This document shows positions 6,156-13,025 of a stretch of 14,838 nucleotides of DNA, piece by piece. The stretch's first letter is position 1, and each line of letters opens with the position of its first letter. The notes beneath the pieces are model-generated. The model ran no database searches. It was not told the origin of the DNA and was given only the letters and a program-made list of their open reading frames with translations. A program made the translations under genes and the position numbers. This DNA comes from Candidatus Gastranaerophilales bacterium. GTDB lineage: Bacteria > Cyanobacteriota > Vampirovibrionia > Gastranaerophilales > Gastranaerophilaceae. The stretch lies in contig CALVAU010000140.1 of NCBI GenBank assembly GCA_944325615.1, forward strand, positions 1 to 14,838, read 5' to 3'.

Positions 6156-6632
6156 ATGAGTTTAAGTCAAACAAATTTTATTTTGAGTAATATTAATGCC
6201 TGGATGGGTAGTGCTGCAAATGCCCTTGAGCAAAAAAACAATGGTGCCGATTGGGGTACTTCGATTATGAATTTTGGTACTCATGCACTTAATGGTACTG
6301 CTCGTAATATTGTTGCAAAAGATATTTATGAAAAGACAGGCGGCGATATGTTTGGCGGAAGCTATATCGGATATATTGCCAATTCGGCGGCGGGATATGG
6401 TACGAATGAAGCTGATGCAAAAGGTATGGCAGGATTGATGGGTGCATCAATGATGACATCTATGCTAAATCCTTTTGGCGGCTGTTGGGGCGGAGGATTT
6501 TGTGGTCCAAGCATCTTTGGAGGCGGTTACTTTGGTATACCGATGACTCCTATGGTGGGATTCCCGACTTCTTATACCGAAATAAATATTTCTACATCAG
6601 GATGTCATCATCATAGACATTTTAGATTTTAA
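6156..6632 (+). CDS. hypothetical Gly-rich protein, 158 aa
   Basis: I do not recognise this protein. There is no N-terminal signal peptide. The middle (about 83-105) is rich in Gly, Ala and Met (AAGYGTNEADAKGMAGLMGASMMTSM) and could be a weak membrane-associated segment. A very Gly-rich stretch with two cysteines follows (GGCWGGGFCGPSIFGGGYFG), and the protein ends with a metal-binding-looking tail, CHHHRHFRF. A TATAAT sits at 6137-6142, and GAGAG at 6144-6148 may serve as ribosome-binding site, although both cannot act together if transcription starts 7 bases after that box. Its stop codon overlaps that of the convergent solute-binding protein gene. Confidence 0.7.
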   Translation: MSLSQTNFILSNINAWMGSAANALEQKNNGADWGTSIMNFGTHALNGTARNIVAKDIYEKTGGDMFGGSYIGYIANSAAGYGTNEADAKGMAGLMGASMMTSMLNPFGGCWGGGFCGPSIFGGGYFGIPMTPMVGFPTSYTEINISTSGCHHHRHFRF

Positions 6633-7855
6633 TCAACCAAATTTTGCCAGTCTTTTGATACTTTTTTAAGGATTGTATCTGTTTGATTTTTGTCGAGCAG
6701 AATTTCTTGGACTGCGGCATTGATTAAATTGTTGATGTCTTTTTGATTTCTTTCAGACTTCATTACGGGTTTTACGTGATTTAGCTGCATTGCGCTGATT
6801 ACACGGGCTTTTGACATCAAATCAGTTTCGTCATATTTTGTGTAAAAATCGTTTTGAAGAGCTTTTTTATTAGTTGCGATAATATTTGTGAGTTTGGCAA
6901 GTTCAAGTTGATTTTGTTCATTTGTCAAAAATAGAGCAAATTCTAGGGCTTGGTCTTTGTTTTTTGCACGAAGCGGAATTACAAAGTTCATTAATGAAAA
7001 ATCATTTTGTCCTAATTCCCCTGTAATTTGAGGTGCGACATCTGTGTTTTGGTAAGTTGTCGGAGCGTTTTCTTTAATCATATTAAGGAAGTTTGCTCCG
7101 GCTTGGAACAGTACAATATTTTCTGACATGTATTTTTCAAGTGCTTCTCTATGAGTTTGGGTAATACTTTCTTTTGGAATCAGATTTTTTTGATACATAT
7201 CTTTGAATAGTTCAAATACTTCTTTTGATTTTTCTGAATCTATTGTCTCATATGAGTTTACACCATACTTATTCAAGATTTTCAGCATAGTATCGTTTTC
7301 TGTGATGTTCGGTAAAAATATATAGGCATTTGTTTTTTCTCTTATTATTGGGGCTGCAAGCCTTATTTCATCGTAAGTTTTTGGAACATTTATTCCTGCT
7401 TTTTGAATTAATTTTTTATTGTAAATTGTAACTGCAGATGTTGCATACCAAGGAATTGAGTACAATTTATCGTTATATTTTAAGGAGTCTATGATTTCTT
7501 GGTTGAATTCGTTTGTTTTATCTGTTGGAATTTCGTATAAAGTTCCTTTTTGAGCAAGTGTTGCTGAAAAATCAGGGTTTAAATTGATTAAATCCGGCGG
7601 GTTATCGCTTAATACCGAAGCAAGAGTGCGTTTTTCACCTTCTGAAAATGGGACGTCAATCCATTTGATTTTTACATCGGGATTTTGAGCTTCAAAGTCT
7701 TTGATTACTTTATTCATGTAATCAGAAAAATCATTCATCTGAAGCGTCCAGAATATCACTTCTGATTGTGTTTGATTTTTATTTTTCAAGCTGCTGTATG
7801 GTGCTGTGAGTATTACTAAAAATACTATTATAGCAATTAATAAAAACTTTCTCAT
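6629..7855 (-). CDS. extracellular solute-binding protein (ABC sugar-type)
   Basis: Resembles family 1 binding proteins for sugars or oligosaccharides (SBP_bac_1), which capture substrate outside the membrane for an ABC importer. It has a basic start and hydrophobic segment (MRKFLLIAIIVFLVILTAP), then EVIFWTLQMNDF, the EAQNPDVKIKWIDV strand, PDLINLNPDF and KLYSIPWYATSAVTIYNKKL, all typical. No lipobox cysteine is present, so it is probably cleaved or stays anchored by its N-terminal helix. I chose 7855 rather than the ATG at 7870 because AAAGGG sits 6 bases before 7855 and a signal peptide starts there. No permease or ATPase gene is adjacent, so its partner must lie elsewhere. It is divergent from rarA. 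Confidence 0.85.
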   Translation of the reverse strand: MRKFLLIAIIVFLVILTAPYSSLKNKNQTQSEVIFWTLQMNDFSDYMNKVIKDFEAQNPDVKIKWIDVPFSEGEKRTLASVLSDNPPDLINLNPDFSATLAQKGTLYEIPTDKTNEFNQEIIDSLKYNDKLYSIPWYATSAVTIYNKKLIQKAGINVPKTYDEIRLAAPIIREKTNAYIFLPNITENDTMLKILNKYGVNSYETIDSEKSKEVFELFKDMYQKNLIPKESITQTHREALEKYMSENIVLFQAGANFLNMIKENAPTTYQNTDVAPQITGELGQNDFSLMNFVIPLRAKNKDQALEFALFLTNEQNQLELAKLTNIIATNKKALQNDFYTKYDETDLMSKARVISAMQLNHVKPVMKSERNQKDINNLINAAVQEILLDKNQTDTILKKVSKDWQNLVD

Positions 7856-7882
7856 TAGACGCCCTTTCATTTTGATGTTAAG

Positions 7883-7888
7883 ATTATA
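7883..7888 (-). promoter_or_regulatory. -10 box for the solute-binding protein gene
   Basis: TATAAT on the minus strand, 27 bases before the chosen ATG at 7855. The matching -35 (weak, TTCTGT-like) would lie inside the first codons of rarA, so the two divergent genes share this short interval. Confidence 0.5.
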
Positions 7889-7890
7889 CT

Positions 7891-9120
7891 ATGAATAATC
7901 TTTTTACAGAACTCGAAAATCAAAATAAGCAAATACCGCTTGCAGAAATTCTCAGACCAAAAACTTTAGAAGAGTTTCTCGGTCAGAGTAATGTTGTATC
8001 TCCGAACAGTCCGATTTTGAATTTATTAAGGACAAACAGACTTTTTTCAATAATTCTTTGGGGAACTCCAGGGTGCGGCAAAACTACTCTTGCAAGATTG
8101 ATTGCAACAAAGACTAATGCCAATTTTATCGAAATTTCTGCTGTAACATCGGGTGTAAAAGATATAAAAGATGCGGTTGAAAGTGCTAAAAATGCATTAA
8201 GAAGCGGTGTAAAGACAATTTTATTCATAGATGAAATTCATAGATATTCAAAAACTCAACAGGATGCGCTTCTTCCACATCTTGAAAACGGAACATTATT
8301 TTTGATAGGTTCAACGACAGAAAACCCGTCTTTTCAGGTTGTCCCTGCGCTTCTTTCTCGTTTGCAGGTAATAAGGCTCAATTCAATTGACGATGAGAGC
8401 ATGAAAACTATTATCAAAAAAGGCTTTGCCTATCTTGCAAAACATTATCTTGCGATGGATTGTGAAAGTGGAGTTTTGGATTTTATAGTAAATCTAGCAA
8501 GAGGGGATGCAAGGTATGCATTGAATGTTGTAGAGAATGCATATTTCGCAAGCGATTTGAAAGATAACAGAAGAAATTTGACGGTTTCTATAATCGAAGA
8601 AATTTGTCAAAAACGTAATACAAGATATTCTCAACAAGAGCATTATGACTGTGCATCAGCTTTTCAAAAAAGTTTAAGAGGGTCAGATCCTGATGCTGCG
8701 ATTTATTATCTTGCAAAAATGATTGCAGCAGGTGAAGATCCAAGATTTATCGCAAGACGCTTGATTGTCTGTGCTGCAGAGGATGTTGGGCTTGCTGATC
8801 CAAATGCTATGAATATAGCTGTAAATGCTTACAAAGCGGTAGAACTTTTGGGACTTCCTGAGGGGAGAATACCTCTAGCGCTTGCCGTGATTTACGTCGC
8901 AAAAGCTCCTAAGTCAAATAAGGCAATTTGTGCGATAGATCAGGCTTTAGCAGATATCGAAAGCGGTAAAGATTTTCCACCGCCTATGCATTTGAGAGAT
9001 GCGCATTATAAAGATGCTTCAAAATACGGATTTGGTATAGGTTATGTTTACAGCCATGACGCACCTGATGTTTATCAGCAGTTTTTGCCTGACGAATTAA
9101 AGGATAGGAAATATTTATAG
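7891..9120 (+). CDS. rarA: replication-associated recombination protein A, AAA+ ATPase
   Basis: RarA (MgsA) acts at stalled replication forks and is related to clamp-loader ATPases and eukaryotic WRNIP1. The family opening PLAEILRPKTLEEFLGQ (16-32) is present; the usual Arg at residue 20 (PLAERMRP) is Ile. Walker A is GTPGCGKTT (58-66), Walker B LFIDEIHR (111-118, Asp114/Glu115), and sensor 1 lies in GSTTENPSF. The C-terminal part (from about 255, with LRGSDPDAAIYYLAKMIAAGEDPRFIARRL) is the tetramerisation domain typical of the family. At 409 aa it is close to normal length. No Shine-Dalgarno is visible before this ATG and no other in-frame start fits. It is divergent from the solute-binding protein gene, with 35 bases between starts. 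Confidence 0.95.
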   Translation: MNNLFTELENQNKQIPLAEILRPKTLEEFLGQSNVVSPNSPILNLLRTNRLFSIILWGTPGCGKTTLARLIATKTNANFIEISAVTSGVKDIKDAVESAKNALRSGVKTILFIDEIHRYSKTQQDALLPHLENGTLFLIGSTTENPSFQVVPALLSRLQVIRLNSIDDESMKTIIKKGFAYLAKHYLAMDCESGVLDFIVNLARGDARYALNVVENAYFASDLKDNRRNLTVSIIEEICQKRNTRYSQQEHYDCASAFQKSLRGSDPDAAIYYLAKMIAAGEDPRFIARRLIVCAAEDVGLADPNAMNIAVNAYKAVELLGLPEGRIPLALAVIYVAKAPKSNKAICAIDQALADIESGKDFPPPMHLRDAHYKDASKYGFGIGYVYSHDAPDVYQQFLPDELKDRKYL

Positions 9121-9158
9121 AGTAAAATTCTGTGCATTATTTTGATGCGCCAAAATGC

Positions 9159-9187
9159 TTGTCAAAAAGTAAAAGGGTTGATATAAT
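9159..9187 (+). promoter_or_regulatory. strong promoter of prepilin-like gene 2
   Basis: TTGTCA (9159-9164), 17 bases, TATAAT (9182-9187): 5/6 and 6/6 matches to the vegetative consensus at ideal spacing. The transcript would start near 9194, leaving a leader of about 25 bases with AAGGAG before the ATG at 9220. Confidence 0.8.
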
Positions 9188-9207
9188 AAAAAAGTAATAA
9201 AAAATAT

Positions 9208-9366
9208 AAGGAGCTGAAAATGCAGACTATACTTGAAAAACGGGGGGGGGGGGCACCCGAGAATAAGCTCCTCAAAGGAAAATTTTTAGGATTTGTATTA
9301 GAATTATTAAGGTTTAAAAAACGTATTTTCCCCTGTCATCCTGAGGGTGAAACCCGAAGAATCTTA
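9208..9366 (+). repeat. duplicated 5' module, copy 2
   Basis: Counterpart of 3629-3790: the same AAGGAGCT, ATG CAG ACT AT, GAAAAACGG plus G-run, GAGAATAAGC and LELLR-coding stretch leading into TGTCATCCTGAG. Differences between the copies are scattered point changes plus the length of the G-run. Confidence 0.75.
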
Positions 9367-10185
9367 AAAGAAAATCCGCATGAGATTCTTCGCCAAGAGG
9401 AGAGACAGTCTTTATCTTGCACAAACCATGCTCAGAATGACATGGCATTTGAAATAGAGACAAACCTCTGTCATCCTGAGGACGAAATCCGAAGGCTCTC
9501 AAAAAAGAATGTGCAAGAAATTCTTCGCTTCGCTCAGAATGACAAAAAATGCGCATTTACATTAGCAGAAGTTCTGATAACTTTAGGAATTATTGGAATA
9601 GTTGCAGCGATGACACTTCCTGTATTGATAGGGAAAGCTGAAAAGATGGTTCTTGCTCAGCAATTTAAGAAATCTTATGCAAATATTCAAAATGCAATAA
9701 ACGCTGTACAAGCTGATTATGGTGGTGTTTATGAATGCTATAATCTTGCACCTGTGGGATATCATCTTGATGATTGCAAAGCTTTTTGGAATGCTGTATT
9801 GTCCAAAATGAAAGTTGTTCAAAAATGTGAAAGAAATGATTATGATTGTCATCCTCAATACAAGACAAAAGCTGAAGTTTTAGCAGAAGGTGGAGAGGTT
9901 ATAAACAATAGTTGTTCAATGAATTTTGGTTATGGAGTTTATTATATTCTGTATGATGGCTCTTATTTAATTGTTAATAACGGTAATTTTTCCGGCGGTT
10001 CTCATCATCAGTTATATTTTGGGATAGATGTTAACGGAAAGAAAGGCCCTAATAAATGGGGATATGATTTATTCTATTTGACACTAAACAGAGAAGATTT
10101 GAAAAAAGATGTGGTTGCAACTCATAAAGTGTGTGCAATGAAAGAAAAAGGCGGGGATTATTTGCTTGATATGTTTTTGAAATAA
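9220..10185 (+). CDS. prepilin-like protein 2 (type IV pilin/pseudopilin N-terminus), phase ON
   Basis: Paralogue of the gene at 3654-4523. The prepilin signature AFTLAEVLITLGIIGIVAAMTLP starts at residue 112; cleavage would fall between Ala112 and Phe113, with Glu at +5. The exported domain has several cysteines, a GVYYILYDGSYLIV strand and the motif DVNGKKGPNKWGYDLF. The 112-residue leader is far longer than the usual 6-25: it is built from the G-run segment (RGGGAPE), a Leu-rich stretch, and two complete interspersed repeats translated as CHPEGETRR and CHPEDEIRR. The ATG at 9220 has AAGGAG 6 bases upstream and a strong promoter, and 12 G keep it in frame. A GTG at residue 98 would give a 15-residue leader but lacks a clear ribosome-binding site. 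A good terminator follows. Confidence 0.85.
   Translation: MQTILEKRGGGAPENKLLKGKFLGFVLELLRFKKRIFPCHPEGETRRILKENPHEILRQEERQSLSCTNHAQNDMAFEIETNLCHPEDEIRRLSKKNVQEILRFAQNDKKCAFTLAEVLITLGIIGIVAAMTLPVLIGKAEKMVLAQQFKKSYANIQNAINAVQADYGGVYECYNLAPVGYHLDDCKAFWNAVLSKMKVVQKCERNDYDCHPQYKTKAEVLAEGGEVINNSCSMNFGYGVYYILYDGSYLIVNNGNFSGGSHHQLYFGIDVNGKKGPNKWGYDLFYLTLNREDLKKDVVATHKVCAMKEKGGDYLLDMFLK
9242..9253 (+). repeat. homopolymer run of 12 G
   Basis: Twelve consecutive G at the same codon position as in gene 1, followed by CACCCGAG. With this length the ATG at 9220 is in frame with the prepilin, so this copy is ON as assembled. Confidence 0.9.
9334..9442 (+). repeat. interspersed palindromic repeat, long version
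   Basis: Bounded by TGTCATCCTGAG (9334-9345) and CTCAGAATGACA (9431-9442), which are inverted repeats with one mismatch. Inner arms CGAAGAATCTT and GAGATTCTTCG also pair. The section after the inner arm is longer than in the 9469-9544 copy. It is read through in frame within the prepilin leader. Confidence 0.75.
9469..9544 (+). repeat. interspersed palindromic repeat, compact complete copy
   Basis: A 76-base element bounded by TGTCATCCTGAG (9469-9480) and CTCAGAATGACA (9533-9544). Between them lie a GAAATCCGAAGGCTCTC arm and an AGAAATTCTTCGCTTCG arm. This type of hairpin repeat, giving spurious CHSERSEE-like or CHPEDEIRR-like peptides, is familiar from many gut bacterial genomes. It ends immediately before the AAAAATGC that encodes the prepilin cleavage site. 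Confidence 0.8.
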
Positions 10186-10207
10186 AAAAGTACAATTTTA
10201 CTCAAAT

Positions 10208-10237
10208 AAAAAGTCGAAGTTTTTACTTCGACTTTTT
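10208..10237 (+). terminator. bidirectional intrinsic terminator
   Basis: AAAAAGTCGAAGT pairs with ACTTCGACTTTTT around a 4-base T loop, with A-rich and T-rich flanks on both sides. It serves the prepilin-like gene 2 on the plus strand and the convergent LysM gene on the minus strand. Confidence 0.9.
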
Positions 10238-10257
10238 TCTATCAAACTTAACGAAAT

Positions 10258-10815
10258 CTAATTCATCGGAATTGTTAGTTTTTGACCGATTGATAATTTA
10301 TTCGGATTTGCCATGTTATTTGCTGCCATAACAGCTTTAGCTTTTTCAGGGCTGTATCCGCCGTAAAATCTTATCAAAATGCTTTCTAAAGTATCGCCGT
10401 TTTGTACGGTATATACTTCAGAAGCTGTTGCTGCACTTTCTGTTGCTGTAGCTTCTGTTGTTGCAGGAATAAGATTTATTTTTTCATTTTGAACTTTTGC
10501 ACGTCCAGGATTGAAAATTTGGTTTTCATCTTTTACAGAAACGTGATGTGATGAAATGTTTACTAATCCTACTAAAATTAACATAGAAATAGCACCTGCG
10601 ATAAAGCCTGTTGCTAAATATACGCTTGGTGATTTTTCTGATTTTTGGCTGATTTTGAAGTTTTGCCAAAGAACGTCTAATTCTTTTTCTTTATTGGGTC
10701 TTACATAAACGTTCGGTGTGTTATCGTAACTATCTTGTCTGTATTTTGAAAGTGCTTCCAAAACAGCCATCTTCTCCTTAGATAAATTCGATCTTCTGAT
10801 AGTTGAACTCTTCAT
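10258..10815 (-). CDS. membrane-anchored LysM domain protein
   Basis: A single-pass protein of 185 aa. It has a charged cytoplasmic N-terminus (about 1-65, starting MKSSTIRRSNLSKEK) and one transmembrane helix (about 66-87, VYLATGFIAGAISMLILVGLV). An Ala/Thr/Glu-rich linker then leads to a C-terminal LysM domain (about 134-184, YTVQNGDTLESILIRFYGG ... LSIGQKLTIP). LysM binds N-acetylglucosamine-containing glycans, so the outer part probably docks on peptidoglycan. No catalytic domain is present. GAGG lies 5 bases before the ATG. It is divergent from ruvC and shares a terminator with the prepilin gene. A scaffold or cell-wall anchoring role is an inference. Confidence 0.88.
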   Translation of the reverse strand: MKSSTIRRSNLSKEKMAVLEALSKYRQDSYDNTPNVYVRPNKEKELDVLWQNFKISQKSEKSPSVYLATGFIAGAISMLILVGLVNISSHHVSVKDENQIFNPGRAKVQNEKINLIPATTEATATESAATASEVYTVQNGDTLESILIRFYGGYSPEKAKAVMAANNMANPNKLSIGQKLTIPMN

Positions 10816-10856
10816 AAATACCTCACTACCCTAATTAATAAATTGTTCTTGCCAGT

Positions 10857-10885
10857 ATCCTATCATGAGATTTTTCATTAATCAA
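10857..10885 (-). promoter_or_regulatory. possible promoter of the LysM gene
   Basis: On the minus strand, TTGATT (10880-10885), 17 bases, TAGGAT (10857-10862), each 4/6 to consensus. It would give a leader of about 35 bases. This is the best candidate in the divergent interval but is weak. Confidence 0.35.
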
Positions 10886-10922
10886 GTTAATTGTTAAGTT
10901 TGTTTATATTTTTGACATGATA

Positions 10923-10951
10923 TTGCAGATGTCTGCGCAATACGTTATAAT
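10923..10951 (+). promoter_or_regulatory. promoter of ruvC, positioned for a leaderless transcript
   Basis: TTGCAG (10923-10928), 17 bases, TATAAT (10946-10951). Seven bases after the -10 box is the A of the ATG at 10959, the usual distance to a transcript start. The -35 matches only TTG. Confidence 0.6.
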
Positions 10952-10958
10952 TATATAT

Positions 10959-11447
10959 ATGAAAATTCTTGGGATTGATCCCGGTATGGCAATTGTCGGG
11001 TATAGTTTAATAGAGTTTGAGGATGATAAAATTGAGTTGATAACTTCAGGGTCTATTCAGACTGAAAAAGGAGTTAGAGAATCATCAAGATTGCTAGAAA
11101 TTTTCAATGATATGACAACTATTATTGATAAATTTAAACCTGATGTTTGTGCAATAGAAAAGTTGTTTTTCTTTAGAAATCGAACAACAGTAATGCCTGT
11201 TGCTCATGCAAGAGGCGTGATATTAACTGTATTGGAACAATTTGGGGTACCGATATATGAATATACTCCGATGGAGGTAAAACAGGTTTTGACAGGCTAT
11301 GGAAGGGCTGATAAAAAAGAAGTGGAACAGATGGTAAAGTTTGCTCTGAATTGTGAAAATTTACCAAAGTTGGATGATACGATTGACAGTATTGCTATCG
11401 CAATTTGTCATACGCGTTCTTGTATAAATCAGCCTGTAATGGTATAA
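10959..11447 (+). CDS. ruvC: crossover junction endodeoxyribonuclease RuvC
   Basis: RuvC cuts Holliday junctions made by recombination, working with the RuvAB branch-migration motor. Numbered from this start, the four metal-binding acidic residues are Asp7 (ILGIDPG), Glu67 (CAIEKLFF), Asp140 and Asp143 (LDDTIDSIAIAICH). This matches the spacing of E. coli Asp7, Glu66, Asp138 and Asp141. The protein is 162 aa, normal for the family. An upstream in-frame ATG at 10917 would add 14 residues not found in the family, so 10959 is the better start. No Shine-Dalgarno precedes it. ruvA and ruvB are not in the window. Its 3' end holds the promoter of the next gene. Confidence 0.95.
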   Translation: MKILGIDPGMAIVGYSLIEFEDDKIELITSGSIQTEKGVRESSRLLEIFNDMTTIIDKFKPDVCAIEKLFFFRNRTTVMPVAHARGVILTVLEQFGVPIYEYTPMEVKQVLTGYGRADKKEVEQMVKFALNCENLPKLDDTIDSIAIAICHTRSCINQPVMV

Positions 11448-11448
11448 T
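11420..11448 (+). promoter_or_regulatory. extended -10 promoter at the end of ruvC
   Basis: TTGTAT (11420-11425), 17 bases, TATAAT (11443-11448), preceded by TGG to make TGGTATAAT, the same extended -10 seen before rnpB. The box overlaps the ruvC stop codon. The transcript would start near 11455, keeping the GAGGA ribosome-binding site at 11469. Confidence 0.6.
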
Positions 11449-11480
11449 TTAGTAAATGAATGGGAATATGAGGATAGATT

Positions 11481-13019
11481 ATGTATAGAAAAAAAATGAT
11501 GGTAATTGCAACTGTTTTTGTTATGGGGCTTCTGGGTGTTATGATCTGGAGTTCGAATGTAGTTGCAGAGCACAATAAAAAAATGAGTGGAGATAGTGAA
11601 CAAATAGCAGCTCCTTCTGAACGAGATATCATGGATGGTGATTTTGGTAAAGAACATTTACAGAATTTTGATCCAGAAGGCGAAAATGATGTTGAAAATT
11701 CTCAAAGGCCTCAGGCTGATGTTGAGCCTTCTGATAATAAGGATTTGTTGTTGGATTATAACAATCTAAAACCTCAAATTGTTGAGAAAAGAAAGTCTGC
11801 CAAACGCGTTTCAAATAATTATTTGGAACAAATGACAAGTATGAAAAGTTTGATTTTGTGGAATGAAAATGCGTTTCCTTTAAAAGTTTATATAAAAGAT
11901 GAAGCCAATATGCCTGCCGGTTATGCAGATAGTATAAAAAATTCTTTTAATAATTGGAAAAATTCTTCAAGAGGCTTTTTCTCTTTTGAGTATGTAACTA
12001 ATGAAAAAGAGGCAAATATTATAGTAGAAGCTGTTGCGGCTCCGATTGCGGCTTGTAGTCATGATAAAGGTAGTATTCACGAGTTTAAGCTAATTGGAAA
12101 TGTTCTAAAAAGTGCATATATTAAAGTTCCTAAAGTCGATTGTGATGGTAAAAATATTGAAGCTTCAGATTTTTATGTTGTAGTTCAACATAATATAGGT
12201 CATGTCTTAGGTTTACAAAATCACAGTAATAATCCTAAAGATGTAATGTATCCGGAATTTACTTTTGAAAATATCAATATATCAAGTGCAGATATGGCAA
12301 CATTAGAATATCTATATTATTTCTATCCAAATACAACGAATAAAGTATATACAAAAATGGAAGCAAAAAATAAACAAAGATTTGCTGCAATTAAAAAGAT
12401 GACTCAATCAGAAATAAATGATTATTTACAACAGATTGCTTCTAAAGAAAAAACTGTTGAAAGTGCTTCTGATGATTCTGTTGCGCAAGGGATAAGTTAT
12501 TATAATAAAGGAAATTATCAAAAAGCTTTGGAATTATTTAACAATGCTTTAAATGGAATTTCTCAAGCTGATAAAGCTTATGTGTACAAAAATATAGCAA
12601 TTGTTTATTTGAATATGGATAATTATGAAGAAGCTTTAAAAAATGCAGACTTGGCTTATAAAATAGCAAGAGAGCCTGCAAATGAATATCTTTTAGCTTA
12701 TGCAAATTATGTTTCTGGAAAACAGAATGAAGCATTATTACATTTAGAAAAATTAATGATCAATTACCCGCGCTTGCGTCCTTCTTATGTTTTAGCTGCT
12801 AAAATTTATGATGAACAAGGTAATACAGCAAAATTAGCTGAAATTTCTGATAAAGCTAGAAATACGTTTTTTGATAATCCTCCTGTAGTTTATAAAGGAC
12901 AAGCAGCTCCAGCTCCAGAAGCAAATCAAGAAGAAGTAACTGAAGATACAACAGAAGATGCAACTGAAGATATTGATTCTTCAGAAGAAGAAATCCAAGA
13001 GGATGTGCAAAGCGAATAA
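11481..13019 (+). CDS. matrixin-like (degenerate zincin) protein with TPR repeats
   Basis: A 512-residue protein. It has an N-terminal signal or anchor helix (about 7-26, MVIATVFVMGLLGVMIW), a disordered acidic segment (40-115) and a matrixin-like domain (about 122-285). TPR-type helical repeats follow (about 335-470: ISYYNKGNYQKALELFNNAL, YVYKNIAIVYLNMDNYEEAL, EYLLAYANYVSGKQNEALLHLEKL), then a Glu/Asp/Thr-rich tail. In active matrixins the motif is HExGHxLGLxHS. Here residues 237-249 read HNIGHVLGLQNHS: the catalytic Glu is Asn238, and the third His is shifted one residue (His248) by an extra residue. The Met-turn DVMYP (254-258) remains. It is probably a non-catalytic, exported binding or scaffold protein, though some zinc binding may survive. 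GAGGA lies 7 bases before the ATG. Confidence 0.85.
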   Translation: MYRKKMMVIATVFVMGLLGVMIWSSNVVAEHNKKMSGDSEQIAAPSERDIMDGDFGKEHLQNFDPEGENDVENSQRPQADVEPSDNKDLLLDYNNLKPQIVEKRKSAKRVSNNYLEQMTSMKSLILWNENAFPLKVYIKDEANMPAGYADSIKNSFNNWKNSSRGFFSFEYVTNEKEANIIVEAVAAPIAACSHDKGSIHEFKLIGNVLKSAYIKVPKVDCDGKNIEASDFYVVVQHNIGHVLGLQNHSNNPKDVMYPEFTFENINISSADMATLEYLYYFYPNTTNKVYTKMEAKNKQRFAAIKKMTQSEINDYLQQIASKEKTVESASDDSVAQGISYYNKGNYQKALELFNNALNGISQADKAYVYKNIAIVYLNMDNYEEALKNADLAYKIAREPANEYLLAYANYVSGKQNEALLHLEKLMINYPRLRPSYVLAAKIYDEQGNTAKLAEISDKARNTFFDNPPVVYKGQAAPAPEANQEEVTEDTTEDATEDIDSSEEEIQEDVQSE

Positions 13020-13025
13020 TTTGTA

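Noticed and set aside
9121..9158. Possible terminator after rarA (GCATTATTTTG with CAAAATGC)
   Set aside because: Pairing needs a bulge, stem is short and no T-run follows; not convincing.
9334..9544. CRISPR array or transposon
   Set aside because: The repeats differ in length, have no regular spacers and carry no transposase; they fit short palindromic interspersed repeats.
9314..9556. Minus-strand frame with CHSERSEE-like peptides
   Set aside because: These peptides are the familiar by-product of reading the palindromic repeats on the opposite strand; no ribosome-binding site and no other protein character.
10912..10917. Perfect TTGACA as the -35 of ruvC
   Set aside because: It is 28 bases from the TATAAT at 10946, too far, and no -10 lies 17 bases after it.
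10917..10958. Extended RuvC start 14 codons upstream
   Set aside because: The added residues lie over the promoter and are not part of the RuvC family, which begins at the MKILGIDPG strand.
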